64,000 bases of DNA from Labia minor (Eukaryota > Arthropoda > Insecta > Dermaptera > Spongiphoridae): positions 6,474,491 through 6,538,490 of the forward strand of contig OY720345.1 of the NCBI GenBank assembly GCA_963082975.1, read 5' to 3'. This document shows, one piece after another, positions 1-15,195 of the stretch; within the stretch, counting starts at the first letter, position 1, and the number at the start of each line of letters is the position of its first letter. The notes under the pieces were generated by a model that saw only the letters and a list, made by a program, of their open reading frames with translations, was not told where the DNA came from and did not search any database. The translations under genes and the position numbers were made by a program.

Positions 1-1440
1 ATTTATGAATTATATATCATTCTTATTTATTTCTTATTCTATACACGAATAAATTCAAATTTCATCGATATCTCAATTATTTTCGTGGATTTCATAGAAA
101 AAACGACATTTTTCATTAAGATTTTAGCGAAAATGCTACTTTTTTAAATAGAAATATAAAATTTATGAATTATAAATCATTCTTATTTATTTCTTATTCT
201 AAAGACGAATAAATTCAAATTTCATCGATATCTCAATTATTTTCGTGGATTTCATAGAAAAAATGACATTTTTCATTAAGATTTTAGCGAAAATGCTACT
301 TTTTTAAATAGAAATATAAAATTTATGAATTATAAATCATTCTTATTTATTTCTTATTCTAAAGACGAATAAATTCAAATTTCATCGATATCTCAATTAT
401 TTTCGTGGATTTCATAGAAAAAACGACATTTTTCATTAAGATTTTAGCGAAAATGCTACTTTTTTAAATAGAAATATAAAAATTATGAATTATATATCAT
501 TCTTATTTATTTCTTATTCTAAACACGAATAAATTCAAATTTCATCGATATCTCAATTATTTTCGTGGATTTCATAGAAAATACGACATTTTTCATTAAG
601 TTTTTAGCGAAAATGCTACTTTTTTAAATAGAAATATAAAATTTATGAATTATAAATCATTCTTATTTATTTCTTATTCTAAAGACGAATAAATTCAAAT
701 TTCATCGATATCTCAATTATTTTCGTGGATTTCATAGAAAAAACGACATTTTTCATTAAGATTTTAGCGAAAATGCTACTTTTTTAAATAGAAATATAAA
801 ATTTATGAATTATAAATCATTCTTATTTATTTCTTATTCTAAAGACGAATAAATTCAAATTTCATCGATATCTCAATTATTTTCGTGGATTTCATAGAAA
901 AAATGACATTTTTCATTAAGATTTTAGCGAAAATGCTACTTTTTTAAATAGAAATATAAAATTTATGAATTATAAATCATTCTTATTTATTTCTTATTCT
1001 AAAGACGAATAAATTCAAATTTCATCGATATCTCAATTATTTTCGTGGATTTCATAGAAAAAACGACATTTTTCATTAAGATTTTAGCGAAAATGCTACT
1101 TTTTTAAATAGAAATATAAAATTTATGAATTATATATCATTCTTATTTATTTCTTATTCTATACACGAATAAATTCAAATTTCATCGATATCTCAATTAT
1201 TTTCGTGGATTTCATAGAAAAAACGACATTTTTCATTAAGATTTTAGCGAAAATGCTACTTTTTTAAATAGAAATATAAAAATTATGAATTATATATCAT
1301 TCTTATTTATTTCTTATTCTAAACCCGAATAAATTCAAATTTCATCGATATCTCAATTATTTTCGTGGATTTCATAGAAAAAACGACATTTTTCATTAAG
1401 ATTTTAGCGAAAATGCTACTTTTTTAAATAGAAATATAAA
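1..1440. repeat. Partial higher-order repeat, 9 monomers
   Basis: Nine monomers cut by the window start. The order of variant types (AAAGAC/TGAC, AAAGAC/CGAC, ATACGAC with a TTTTTAGCG variant, then ATACAC and AAACCC types) matches the last nine monomers of the following 19-monomer unit, except for the first monomer. The AAAGAC-type triplets flanking the ATACGAC monomer form a local 4-monomer sub-repeat. Confidence 0.75.
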
Positions 1441-4400
1441 AATTATGAATTATATATCATTCTTATTTATTTCTTATTCTAAACACGAATAAATTCAACT
1501 TTCATCGATATCTCAATTATTTTCGTGGATTTCATTGAAAAAACGACATTTTTCATTAAGATTTTAGCGAAAATGCTACTTTTTTAAATAGAAATATAAA
1601 AATTATGAATTATATATCATTCTTATTTATTTTTTATTCTAAACACGAATAAATTCAAATTTCATCGATATCTCAATTATTTTCGTGGATTTCATAGAAA
1701 AAACGACATTTTTCATTAAGATTTTAGCGAAAATGCTACTTTTTTAAATAGAAATATAAAATTTATGAATTATATATCATTCTTATTTATTTCTTATTCT
1801 AATCCCGAATAAATTCAAATTTCATCGATATCTCAATTATTTTCGTGGATTTCATAGAAAAAACGACATTTTTCATTAAGATTTTAGCGAAAATGCTTCT
1901 TTTTTAAATAGAAATATAAAATTTATGAATTATATATCATTCTTATTTATTTCTTATTCTAAACCCGAATAAATTCAAATTTCATCGATATCTCAATTAT
2001 TTTCGTGGATTTCATAGAAAAAACGACATTTTTCATTAAGATTTTATCGAAAATGCTACTTTTTTAAATAGAAATATAAAATTTATGAATTATATATCAT
2101 TCTTATTTATTTCTTATTCTAAACCCGAATAAATTCAAATTTCATCGATATCTCAATTATTTTCGTGGATTTCATAGAAAAAACGACATTTTTCATTAAG
2201 ATTTTAGCGAAAATGCTACTTTTTTAAATAGAAATATAAAATTTATGCATTATATATCATTCTTATTTATTTTTTATTCTAAACACGAATAAATTCAAAT
2301 TTCATCGATATCTCAATTATTTTCGTGGATTTCATAGAAAAAACGACATTTTTCATTAAGATTTTAGCGAAAATGCTACTTTTTTAAATAGAAATATAAA
2401 ATTTATGAATTATATATCATTCTTATTTATTTCTTATTCTATACACGAATAAATTCAACTTTCATCGATATCTCAATTATTTTCGTGGATTTCATAGAAA
2501 AAACGACATTTTTCATTAAGATTTTAGCGAAAATGCTACTTTTTTAAATAGAAATATAAAATTTATGAATTATAAATCATTCTTATTTATTTCTTATTCT
2601 AAAGACGAATAAATTCAAATTTCATCGATATCTCAATTATTTTCGTGGATTTCATAGAAAAAATGACATTTTTCATTAAGATTTTAGCGAAAGTGCTACT
2701 TTTTTAAATAGAAATATAAAATTTATGAATTATAAATCATTCTTATTTATTTCTTATTCTAAAGACGAATAAATTCAAATTTCATCGATATCTCAATTAT
2801 TTTCGTGGATTTCATAGAAAAAACGACATTTTTCATTAAGATTTTAGCGAAAATGCTACTTTTTTAAATAGAAATATAAAAATTATGAATTATATATCAT
2901 TCTTATTTATTTCTTATTCTAAACACGAATAAATTCAACTTTCATCGATATCTCAATTATTTTCGTGGATTTCATAGAAAATACGACATTTTTCATTAAG
3001 ATTTTAGCGAAAATGCTACTTTTTTAAATAGAAATATAAAATTTATGAATTATAAATCATTCTTATTTATTTCTTATTCTAAAGACGAATAAATTCAAAT
3101 TTCATCGATATCTCAATTATTTTCGTGGATTTCATAGAAAAAACGACATTTTTCATTAAGATTTTAGCGAAAATGCTACTTTTTTAAATAGAAATATAAA
3201 ATTTATGAATTATAAATCATTCTTATTTATTTCTTATTCTAAAGACGAATAAATTCAAATTTCATCGATATCTCAATTATTTTCGTGGATTTCATAGAAA
3301 AAATGACATTTTTCATTAAGATTTTAGCGAAAATGCTACTTTTTTAAATAGAAATATAAAATTTATGAATTATAAATCATTCTTATTTATTTCTTATTCT
3401 AAAGACGAATAAATTCAAATTTCATCGATATCTCAATTATTTTCGTGGATTTCATAGAAAAAACGACATTTTTCATTAAGATTTTAGCGAAAATGCTACT
3501 TTTTTAAATAGAAATATAAAAATTATGAATTATATATCATTCTTATTTATTTCTTATTCTAAACACGAATAAATTCAACTTTCATCGATATCTCAATTAT
3601 TTTCGTGGATTTCATAGAAAATACGACATTTTTCATTAAGTTTTTAGCGAAAATGCTACTTTTTTAAATAGAAATATAAAATTTATGAATTATAAATCAT
3701 TCTTATTTATTTCTTATTCTAAAGACGAATAAATTCAAATTTCATCGATATCTCAATTATTTTCGTGGATTTCATAGAAAAAACGACATTTTTCATTAAG
3801 ATTTTAGCGAAAATGCTACTTTTTTAAATAGAAATATAAAATTTATGAATTATAAATCATTCTTATTTATTTCTTATTCTAAAGACGAATAAATTCAAAT
3901 TTCATCGATATCTCAATTATTTTCGTGGATTTCATAGAAAAAATGACATTTTTCATTAAGATTTTAGCGAAAATGCTACTTTTTTAAATAGAAATATAAA
4001 ATTTATGAATTATAAATCATTCTTATTTATTTCTTATTCTAAAGACGAATAAATTCAAATTTCATCGATATCTCAATTATTTTCGTGGATTTCATAGAAA
4101 AAACGACATTTTTCATTAAGATTTTAGCGAAAATGCTACTTTTTTAAATAGAAATATAAAATTTATGAATTATATATCATTCTTATTTATTTCTTATTCT
4201 ATACACGAATAAATTCAAATTTCATCGATATCTCAATTATTTTCGTGGATTTCATAGAAAAAACGACATTTTTCATTAAGATTTTAGCGAAAATGCTACT
4301 TTTTTAAATAGAAATATAAAAATTATGAATTATATATCATTCTTATTTATTTCTTATTCTAAACCCGAATAAATTCAAATTTCATCGATATCTCAATTAT

Positions 4401-4480
4401 TTTCGTGGATTTCATAGAAAAAACGACATTTTTCATTAAGATTTTAGCGAAAATGCTACTTTTTTAAATAGAAATATAAA
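1441..4480. repeat. Higher-order repeat unit, 19 monomers (3,040 bp)
   Basis: The unit starts at a diagnostic monomer carrying TTCATTGAAA in place of TTCATAGAAA and ends just before the next such monomer at 4481. It then runs through the TTTTTATTCT type, the AATCCC/GCTTCT type (1761), the TTTTATCGA type (1921), and the ATTTATGCAT type (2241). After these come two rounds of AAAGAC triplets around ATACGAC monomers. It lacks the AATCATG monomer seen in later units, so it is a distinct HOR variant. Confidence 0.8.
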
Positions 4481-7400
4481 AATTATGAATTATATATCAT
4501 TCTTATTTATTTCTTATTCTAAACACGAATAAATTCAACTTTCATCGATATCTCAATTATTTTCGTGGATTTCATTGAAAAAACGACATTTTTCATTAAG
4601 ATTTTAGCGAAAATGCTACTTTTTTAAATAGAAATATAAAAATTATGAATTATATATCATTCTTATTTATTTTTTATTCTAAACACGAATAAATTCAAAT
4701 TTCATCGATATCTCAATTATTTTCGTGGATTTCATAGAAAAAACGACATTTTTCATTAAGATTTTAGCGAAAATGCTACTTTTTTAAATAGAAATATAAA
4801 ATTTATGAATTATATATCATTCTTATTTATTTCTTATTCTAATCCCGAATAAATTCAAATTTCATCGATATCTCAATTATTTTCGTGGATTTCATAGAAA
4901 AAACGACATTTTTCATTAAGATTTTAGCGAAAATGCTTCTTTTTTAAATAGAAATATAAAATTTATGAATTATATATCATTCTTATTTATTTCTTATTCT
5001 AAACCCGAATAAATTCAAATTTCATCGATATCTCAATTATTTTCGTGGATTTCATAGAAAAAACGACATTTTTCATTAAGATTTTATCGAAAATGCTACT
5101 TTTTTAAATAGAAATATAAAATTTATGAATTATATATCATTCTTATTTATTTCTTATTCTAAACCCGAATAAATTCAAATTTCATCGATATCTCAATTAT
5201 TTTCGTGGATTTCATAGAAAAAACGACATTTTTCATTAAGATTTTAGCGAAAATGCTACTTTTTTAAATAGAAATATAAAATTTATGCATTATATATCAT
5301 TCTTATTTATTTTTTATTCTAAACACGAATAAATTCAAATTTCATCGATATCTCAATTATTTTCGTGGATTTCATAGAAAAAACGACATTTTTCATTAAG
5401 ATTTTAGCGAAAATGCTACTTTTTTAAATAGAAATATAAAATTTATGAATTATATATCATTCTTATTTATTTCTTATTCTATACACGAATAAATTCAAAT
5501 TTCATCGATATCTCAATTATTTTCGTGGATTTCATAGAAAAAACGACATTTTTCATTAAGATTTTAGCGAAAATGCTACTTTTTTAAATAGAAATATAAA
5601 AATTATGAATTATATATCATTCTTATTTATTTCTTATTCTAAACACGAATAAATTCAACTTTCATCGATATCTCAATTATTTTCGTGGATTTCATAGAAA
5701 AAACGACATTTTTCATTAAGATTTTAGCGAAAATGCTACTTTTTTAAATAGAAATATAAAAATTATGAATTATATATCATTCTTATTTATTTCTTATTCT
5801 AAAGACGAATAAATTCAAATTTCATCGATATCTCAATTATTTTCGTGGATTTCATAGAAAAAATGACATTTTTCATTAAGATTTTAGCGAAAGTGCTACT
5901 TTTTTAAATAGAAATATAAAATTTATGAATTATAAATCATTCTTATTTATTTCTTATTCTAAAGACGAATAAATTCAAATTTCATCGATATCTCAATTAT
6001 TTTCGTGGATTTCATAGAAAAAACGACATTTTTCATTAAGATTTTAGCGAAAATGCTACTTTTTTAAATAGAAATATAAAATTTATGAATTATAAATCAT
6101 TCTTATTTATTTCTTATTCTAAACACGAATAAATTCAACTTTCATCGATATCTCAATTATTTTCGTGGATTTCATAGAAAAAACGACATTTTTCATTAAG
6201 ATTTTAGCGAAAATGCTACTTTTTTAAATAGAAATATAAAAATCATGAATTATATATCATTCTTATTTATTTCTTATTCTAAACACGAATAAATTCAACT
6301 TTCATCGATATCTCAATTATTTTCGTGGATTTCATAGAAAAAACGACATTTTTCATTAAGATTTTAGCGAAAATGCTACTTTTTTAAATAGAAATATAAA
6401 AATTATGAATTATATATCATTCTTATTTATTTCTTATTCTAAACACGAATAAATTCAACTTTCATCGATATCTCAATTATTTTCGTGGATTTCATAGAAA
6501 ATACGACATTTTTCATTAAGATTTTAGCGAAAATGCTACTTTTTTAAATAGAAATATAAAATTTATGAATTATAAATCATTCTTATTTATTTCTTATTCT
6601 AAAGACGAATAAATTCAAATTTCATCGATATCTCAATTATTTTCGTGGATTTCATAGAAAAAACGACATTTTTCATTAAGATTTTAGCGAAAATGCTACT
6701 TTTTTAAATAGAAATATAAAATTTATGAATTATAAATCATTCTTATTTATTTCTTATTCTAAAGACGAATAAATTCAAATTTCATCGATATCTCAATTAT
6801 TTTCGTGGATTTCATAGAAAAAATGACATTTTTCATTAAGATTTTAGCGAAAATGCTACTTTTTTAAATAGAAATATAAAATTTATGAATTATAAATCAT
6901 TCTTATTTATTTCTTATTCTAAAGACGAATAAATTCAAATTTCATCGATATCTCAATTATTTTCGTGGATTTCATAGAAAAAACGACATTTTTCATTAAG
7001 ATTTTAGCGAAAATGCTACTTTTTTAAATAGAAATATAAAATTTATGAATTATATATCATTCTTATTTATTTCTTATTCTATACACGAATAAATTCAAAT
7101 TTCATCGATATCTGAATTATTTTCGTGGATTTCATAGAAAAAACGACATTTTTCATTAAGATTTTAGCGAAAATGCTACTTTTTTAAATAGAAATATAAA
7201 AATTATGAATTATATATCATTCTTATTTATTTCTTATTCTAAACCCAAATAAATTCAAATTTCATCGATATCTCAATTATTTTCGTGGATTTCATAGAAA
7301 AAACGACATTTTTCATTAAGATTTTAGCGAAAATGCTTCTTTTTTAAATAGAAATATAAAATTTATGAATTATATATCATTCTTATTTATTTCTTATTCT

Positions 7401-8157
7401 AAACCCGAATAAATTCAAATTTCATCGATATCTCAATTATTTTCGTGGATTTAGAAAAAACGACATTTTTCATTAAGATTTTATCGAAAATGCTACTTTT
7501 TTAAATAGAAATATAAAATTTATGAATTATATATCATTCTTATTTATTTCTTATTCTAAACCCGAATAAATTCAAATTTCATCGATATCTCAATTATTTT
7601 CGTGGATTTCATAGAAAAAACGACATTTTTCATTAAGATTTTAGCGAAAATGCTTCTTTTTTAAATAGAAATATAAAATTTATGAATTATATATCATTCT
7701 TATTTATTTCTTATTCTAAACCCGAATAAATTCAAATTTCATCGATATCTCAATTATTTTCGTGGATTTCATAGAAAAAACGACATTTTTCATTAAGATT
7801 TTATCGAAAATGCTACTTTTTTAAATAGAAATATAAAATTTATGAATTATATATCATTCTTATTTATTTCTTATTCTATACACGAATAAATTCAAATTTC
7901 ATCGATATCTCAATTATTTTCGTGGATTTCATAGAAAAAACGACATTTTTCATTAAGATTTTAGCGAAAATGCTACTTTTTTAAATAGAAATATAAAAAT
8001 TATGAATTATATATCATTCTTATTTATTTCTTATTCTAAACCCGAATAAATTCAAATTTCATCGATATCTCAATTATTTTCGTGGATTTCATAGAAAAAA
8101 CGACATTTTTCATTAAGATTTTAGCGAAAATGCTACTTTTTTAAATAGAAATATAAA
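4481..8157. repeat. Higher-order repeat unit, 23 monomers (3,677 bp)
   Basis: Bounded by TTCATTGAAA-type monomers at 4481 and 8158. The length is 23 x 160 minus 3; the missing 3 bp is a CAT deletion at 7452. It contains the AATCATG-type monomer at 6241, a TCTGAATTAT variant at 7113, and AAACCCAAAT at 7241. The unit at 15196-18872 has the same length and the same order of monomer types, so these two are recent copies of one HOR. Confidence 0.85.
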
Positions 8158-11100
8158 AATTATGAATTATATATCATTCTTATTTATTTCTTATTCTAAA
8201 CACGAATAAATTCAACTTTCATCGATATCTCAATTATTTTCGTGGATTTCATTGAAAAAACGACATTTTTCATTAAGATTTTAGCGAAAATGCTACTTTT
8301 TTAAATAGAAATATAAAAATTATGAATTATATATCATTCTTATTTATTTTTTATTCTAAACACGAATAAATTCAAATTTCATCGATATCTCAATTATTTT
8401 CGTGGATTTCATAGAAAAAACGACATTTTTCATTAAGATTTTAGCGAAAATGCTACTTTTTTAAATAGAAATATAAAATTTATGAATTATATATCATTCT
8501 TATTTATTTCTTATTCTAATCCCGAATAAATTCAAATTTCATCGATATCTCAATTATTTTCGTGGATTTCATAGAAAAAACGACATTTTTCATTAAGATT
8601 TTAGCGAAAATGCTTCTTTTTTAAATAGAAATATAAAATTTATGAATTATATATCATTCTTATTTATTTCTTATTCTAAACCCGAATAAATTCAAATTTC
8701 ATCGATATCTCAATTATTTTCGTGGATTTCATAGAAAAAACGACATTTTTCATTAAGATTTTATCGAAAATGCTACTTTTTTAAATAGAAATATAAAATT
8801 TATGAATTATATATCATTCTTATTTATTTCTTATTCTAAACCCGAATAAATTCAAATTTCATCGATATCTCAATTATTTTCGTGGATTTCATAGAAAAAA
8901 CGACATTTTTCATTAAGATTTTAGCGAAAATGCTACTTTTTTAAATAGAAATATAAAATTTATGCATTATATATCATTCTTATTTATTTTTTATTCTAAA
9001 CACGAATAAATTCAAATTTCATCGATATCTCAATTATTTTCGTGGATTTCATAGAAAAAACGACATTTTTCATTAAGATTTTAGCGAAAATGCTACTTTT
9101 TTAAATAGAAATATAAAATTTATGAATTATATATCATTCTTATTTATTTCTTATTCTATACACGAATAAATTCAAATTTCATCGATATCTCAATTATTTT
9201 CGTGGATTTCATAGAAAAAACGACATTTTTCATTAAGATTTTAGCGAAAATGCTACTTTTTTAAATAGAAATATAAAAATTATGAATTATATATCATTCT
9301 TATTTATTTCTTATTCTAAACACGAATAAATTCAACTTTCATCGATATCTCAATTATTTTCGTGGATTTCATAGAAAAAACGACATTTTTCATTAAGATT
9401 TTAGCGAAAATGCTACTTTTTTAAATAGAAATATAAAAATTATGAATTATATATCATTCTTATTTATTTCTTATTCTAAAGACGAATAAATTCAAATTTC
9501 ATCGATATCTCAATTATTTTCGTGGATTTCATAGAAAAAATGACATTTTTCATTAAGATTTTAGCGAAAGTGCTACTTTTTTAAATAGAAATATAAAATT
9601 TATGAATTATAAATCATTCTTATTTATTTCTTATTCTAAAGACGAATAAATTCAAATTTCATCGATATCTCAATTATTTTCGTGGATTTCATAGAAAAAA
9701 CGACATTTTTCATTAAGATTTTAGCGAAAATGCTACTTTTTTAAATAGAAATATAAAATTTATGAATTATAAATCATTCTTATTTATTTCTTATTCTAAA
9801 CACGAATAAATTCAACTTTCATCGATATCTCAATTATTTTCGTGGATTTCATAGAAAAAACGACATTTTTCATTAAGATTTTAGCGAAAATGCTACTTTT
9901 TTAAATAGAAATATAAAAATCATGAATTATATATCATTCTTATTTATTTCTTATTCTAAACACGAATAAATTCAACTTTCATCGATATCTCAATTATTTT
10001 CGTGGATTTCATAGAAAAAACGACATTTTTCATTAAGATTTTAGCGAAAATGCTACTTTTTTAAATAGAAATATAAAAATTATGAATTATATATCATTCT
10101 TATTTATTTCTTATTCTAAACACGAATAAATTCAACTTTCATCGATATCTCAATTATTTTCGTGGATTTCATAGAAAATACGACATTTTTCATTAAGATT
10201 TTAGCGAAAATGCTACTTTTTTAAATAGAAATATAAAATTTATGAATTATAAATCATTCTTATTTATTTCTTATTCTAAAGACGAATAAATTCAAATTTC
10301 ATCGATATCTCAATTATTTTCGTGGATTTCATAGAAAAAACGACATTTTTCATTAAGATTTTAGCGAAAATGCTACTTTTTTAAATAGAAATATAAAATT
10401 TATGAATTATAAATCATTCTTATTTATTTCTTATTCTAAAGACGAATAAATTCAAATTTCATCGATATCTCAATTATTTTCGTGGATTTCATAGAAAAAA
10501 TGACATTTTTCATTAAGATTTTAGCGAAAATGCTACTTTTTTAAATAGAAATATAAAATTTATGAATTATAAATCATTCTTATTTATTTCTTATTCTAAA
10601 GACGAATAAATTCAAATTTCATCGATATCTCAATTATTTTCGTGGATTTCATAGAAAAAACGACATTTTTCATTAAGATTTTAGCGAAAATGCTTCTTTT
10701 TTAAATAGAAATATAAAATTTATGAATTATATATCATTCTTATTTATTTCTTATTCTAAACCCGAATAAATTCAAATTTCATCGATATCTCAATTATTTT
10801 CGTGGATTTCATAGAAAAAACGACATTTTTCATTAAGATTTTATCGAAAATGCTACTTTTTTAAATAGAAATATAAAATTTATGAATTATATATCATTCT
10901 TATTTATTTCTTATTCTATACACGAATAAATTCAAATTTCATCGATATCTCAATTATTTTCGTGGATTTCATAGAAAAAACGACATTTTTCATTAAGATT
11001 TTAGCGAAAATGCTACTTTTTTAAATAGAAATATAAAAATTATGAATTATATATCATTCTTATTTATTTCTTATTCTAAACCCGAATAAATTCAAATTTC

Positions 11101-11197
11101 ATCGATATCTCAATTATTTTCGTGGATTTCATAGAAAAAACGACATTTTTCATTAAGATTTTAGCGAAAATGCTACTTTTTTAAATAGAAATATAAA
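8158..11197. repeat. Higher-order repeat unit, 19 monomers (3,040 bp)
   Basis: Bounded by TTCATTGAAA-type monomers. It matches the 23-monomer unit for its first 15 monomers, including the AATCATG monomer at 9918. Four monomers are then missing: a monomer that begins as the AAAGAC type (10558) ends with the GCTTCT variant, as if formed by unequal exchange inside a monomer. The length equals the 1441-4480 unit but the composition differs. Confidence 0.8.
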
Positions 11198-14100
11198 AAT
11201 TATGAATTATATATCATTCTTATTTATTTCTTATTCTAAACACGAATAAATTCAACTTTCATCGATATCTCAATTATTTTCGTGGATTTCATTGAAAAAA
11301 CGACATTTTTCATTAAGATTTTAGCGAAAATGCTACTTTTTTAAATAGAAATATAAAAATTATGAATTATATATCATTCTTATTTATTTTTTATTCTAAA
11401 CACGAATAAATTCAAATTTCATCGATATCTCAATTATTTTCGTGGATTTCATAGAAAAAACGACATTTTTCATTAAGATTTTAGCGAAAATGCTACTTTT
11501 TTAAATAGAAATATAAAATTTATGAATTATATATCATTCTTATTTATTTCTTATTCTAATCCCGAATAAATTCAAATTTCATCGATATCTCAATTATTTT
11601 CGTGGATTTCATAGAAAAAAACGACATTTTTCATTAAGATTTTAGCGAAAATGCTTCTTTTTTAAATAGAAATATAAAATTTATGAATTATATATCATTC
11701 TTATTTATTTCTTATTCTAAACCCGAATAAATTCAAATTTCATCGATATCTCAATTATTTTCGTGGATTTCATAGAAAAAACGACATTTTTCATTAAGAT
11801 TTTATCGAAAATGCTACTTTTTTAAATAGAAATATAAAATTTATGAATTATATATCATTCTTATTTATTTCTTATTCTAAACCCGAATAAATTCAAATTT
11901 CATCGATATCTCAATTATTTTCGTGGATTTCATAGAAAAAACGACATTTTTCATTAAGATTTTAGCGAAAATGCTACTTTTTTAAATAGAAATATAAAAT
12001 TTATGCATTATATATCATTCTTATTTATTTTTTATTCTAAACACGAATAAATTCAAATTTCATCGATATCTCAATTATTTTCGTGGATTTCATAGAAAAA
12101 ACGACATTTTTCATTAAGATTTTAGCGAAAATGCTACTTTTTTAAATAGAAATATAAAATTTATGAATTATATATCATTCTTATTTATTTCTTATTCTAT
12201 ACACGAATAAATTCAAATTTCATCGATATCTCAATTATTTTCGTGGATTTCATAGAAAAAACGACATTTTTCATTAAGATTTTAGCGAAAATGCTACTTT
12301 TTTAAATAGAAATATAAAAATTATGAATTATATATCATTCTTATTTATTTCTTATTCTAAACACGAATAAATTCAACTTTCATCGATATCTCAATTATTT
12401 TCGTGGATTTCATAGAAAAAACGACATTTTTCATTAAGATTTTAGCGAAAATGCTACTTTTTTAAATAGAAATATAAAAATTATGAATTATATATCATTC
12501 TTATTTATTTCTTATTCTAAAGACGAATAAATTCAAATTTCATCGATATCTCAATTATTTTCGTGGATTTCATAGAAAAAATGACATTTTTCATTAAGAT
12601 TTTAGCGAAAGTGCTACTTTTTTAAATAGAAATATAAAATTTATGAATTATAAATCATTCTTATTTATTTCTTATTCTAAAGACGAATAAATTCAAATTT
12701 CATCGATATCTCAATTATTTTCGTGGATTTCATAGAAAAAACGACATTTTTCATTAAGATTTTAGCGAAAATGCTACTTTTTTAAATAGAAATATAAAAT
12801 TTATGAATTATAAATCATTCTTATTTATTTCTTATTCTAAACACGAATAAATTCAACTTTCATCGATATCTCAATTATTTTCGTGGATTTCATAGAAAAA
12901 ACGACATTTTTCATTAAGATTTTAGCGAAAATGCTACTTTTTTAAATAGAAATATAAAAATCATGAATTATATATCATTCTTATTTATTTCTTATTCTAA
13001 ACACGAATAAATTCAACTTTCATCGATATCTCAATTATTTTCGTGGATTTCATAGAAAAAACGACATTTTTCATTAAGATTTTAGCGAAAATGCTACTTT
13101 TTTAAATAGAAATATAAAAATTATGAATTATATATCATTCTTATTTATTTCTTATTCTAAACACGAATAAATTCAACTTTCATCGATATCTCAATTATTT
13201 TCGTGGATTTCATAGAAAATACGACATTTTTCATTAAGATTTTAGCGAAAATGCTACTTTTTTAAATAGAAATATAAAATTTATGAATTATAAATCATTC
13301 TTATTTATTTCTTATTCTAAAGACGAATAAATTCAAATTTCATCGATATCTCAATTATTTTCGTGGATTTCATAGAAAAAACGACATTTTTCATTAAGAT
13401 TTTAGCGAAAATGCTACTTTTTTAAATAGAAATATAAAATTTATGAATTATAAATCATTCTTATTTATTTCTTATTCTAAAGACGAATAAATTCAAATTT
13501 CATCGATATCTCAATTATTTTCGTGGATTTCATAGAAAAAATGACATTTTTCATTAAGATTTTAGCGAAAATGCTACTTTTTTAAATAGAAATATAAAAT
13601 TTATGAATTATAAATCATTCTTATTTATTTCTTATTCTAAAGACGAATAAATTCAAATTTCATCGATATCTCAATTATTTTCGTGGATTTCATAGAAAAA
13701 ATGACATTTTTCATTAAGATTTTAGCGAAAATGCTACTTTTTTAAATAGAAATATAAAATTTATGAATTATATATCATTCTTATTTATTTCTTATTCTAT
13801 ACACGAATAAATTCAAATTTCATCGATATCTGAATTATTTTCGTGGATTTCATAGAAAAAACGACATTTTTCATTAAGATTTTAGCGAAAATGCTACTTT
13901 TTTAAATAGAAATATAAAAATTATGAATTATATATCATTCTTATTTATTTCTTATTCTAAACCCAAATAAATTCAAATTTCATCGATATCTCAATTATTT
14001 TCGTGGATTTCATAGAAAAAACGACATTTTTCATTAAGATTTTAGCGAAAATGCTTCTTTTTTAAATAGAAATATAAAATTTATGAATTATATATCATTC

Positions 14101-15195
14101 TTATTTATTTCTTATTCTAAACCCGAATAAATTCAAATTTCATCGATATCTCAATTATTTTCGTGGATTTAGAAAAAACGACATTTTTCATTAAGATTTT
14201 ATCGAAAATGCTACTTTTTTAAATAGAAATATAAAATTTATGAATTATATATCATTCTTATTTATTTCTTATTCTAAACACGAATAAATTCAACTTTCAT
14301 CGATATCTCAATTATTTTCGTGGATTTCATAGAAAATACGACATTTTTCATTAAGATTTTAGCGAAAATGCTACTTTTTTAAATAGAAATATAAAATTTA
14401 TGAATTATATATCATTCTTATTTATTTCTTATTCTAAACCCGAATAAATTCAAATTTCATCGATATCTCAATTATTTTCGTGGATTTCATAGAAAAAACG
14501 ACATTTTTCATTAAGATTTTAGCGAAAATGCTACTTTTTTAAATAGAAATATAAAAATTATGAATTATATATCATTCTTATTTATTTTTTATTCTAAACA
14601 CGAATAAATTCAAATTTCATCGATATCTCAATTATTTTCGTGGATTTCATAGAAAAAACGACATTTTTCATTAAGATTTTAGCGAAAATGCTACTTTTTT
14701 AAATAGAAATATAAAATTTATGAATTATATATCATTCTTATTTATTTCTTATTCTAATCCCGAATAAATTCAAATTTCATCGATATCTCAATTATTTTCG
14801 TGGATTTCATAGAAAAAACGACATTTTTCATTAAGATTTTAGCGAAAATGCTTCTTTTTTAAATAGAAATATAAAATTTATGAATTATATATCATTCTTA
14901 TTTATTTCTTATTCTAAACCCGAATAAATTCAAATTTCATCGATATCTCAATTATTTTCGTGGATTTCATAGAAAAAACGACATTTTTCATTAAGATTTT
15001 ATCGAAAATGCTACTTTTTTAAATAGAAATATAAAATTTATGAATTATATATCATTCTTATTTATTTCTTATTCTAAACCCGAATAAATTCAAATTTCAT
15101 CGATATCTCAATTATTTTCGTGGATTTCATAGAAAAAACGACATTTTTCATTAAGATTTTAGCGAAAATGCTACTTTTTTAAATAGAAATATAAA
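11198..15195. repeat. Higher-order repeat unit, 25 monomers (3,998 bp)
   Basis: Bounded by TTCATTGAAA-type monomers. The length is 25 x 160 with one extra A (11621) and the CAT deletion (14170). It carries the AATCATG monomer at 12959. Its tail differs from the 23-monomer unit: after the deletion monomer come an ATACGAC/CAACT monomer (14236), an AAACCC type, and a second partial round of TTTTTATTCT, AATCCC, TTTTATCGA and AAACCC monomers before the next unit. Confidence 0.8.
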
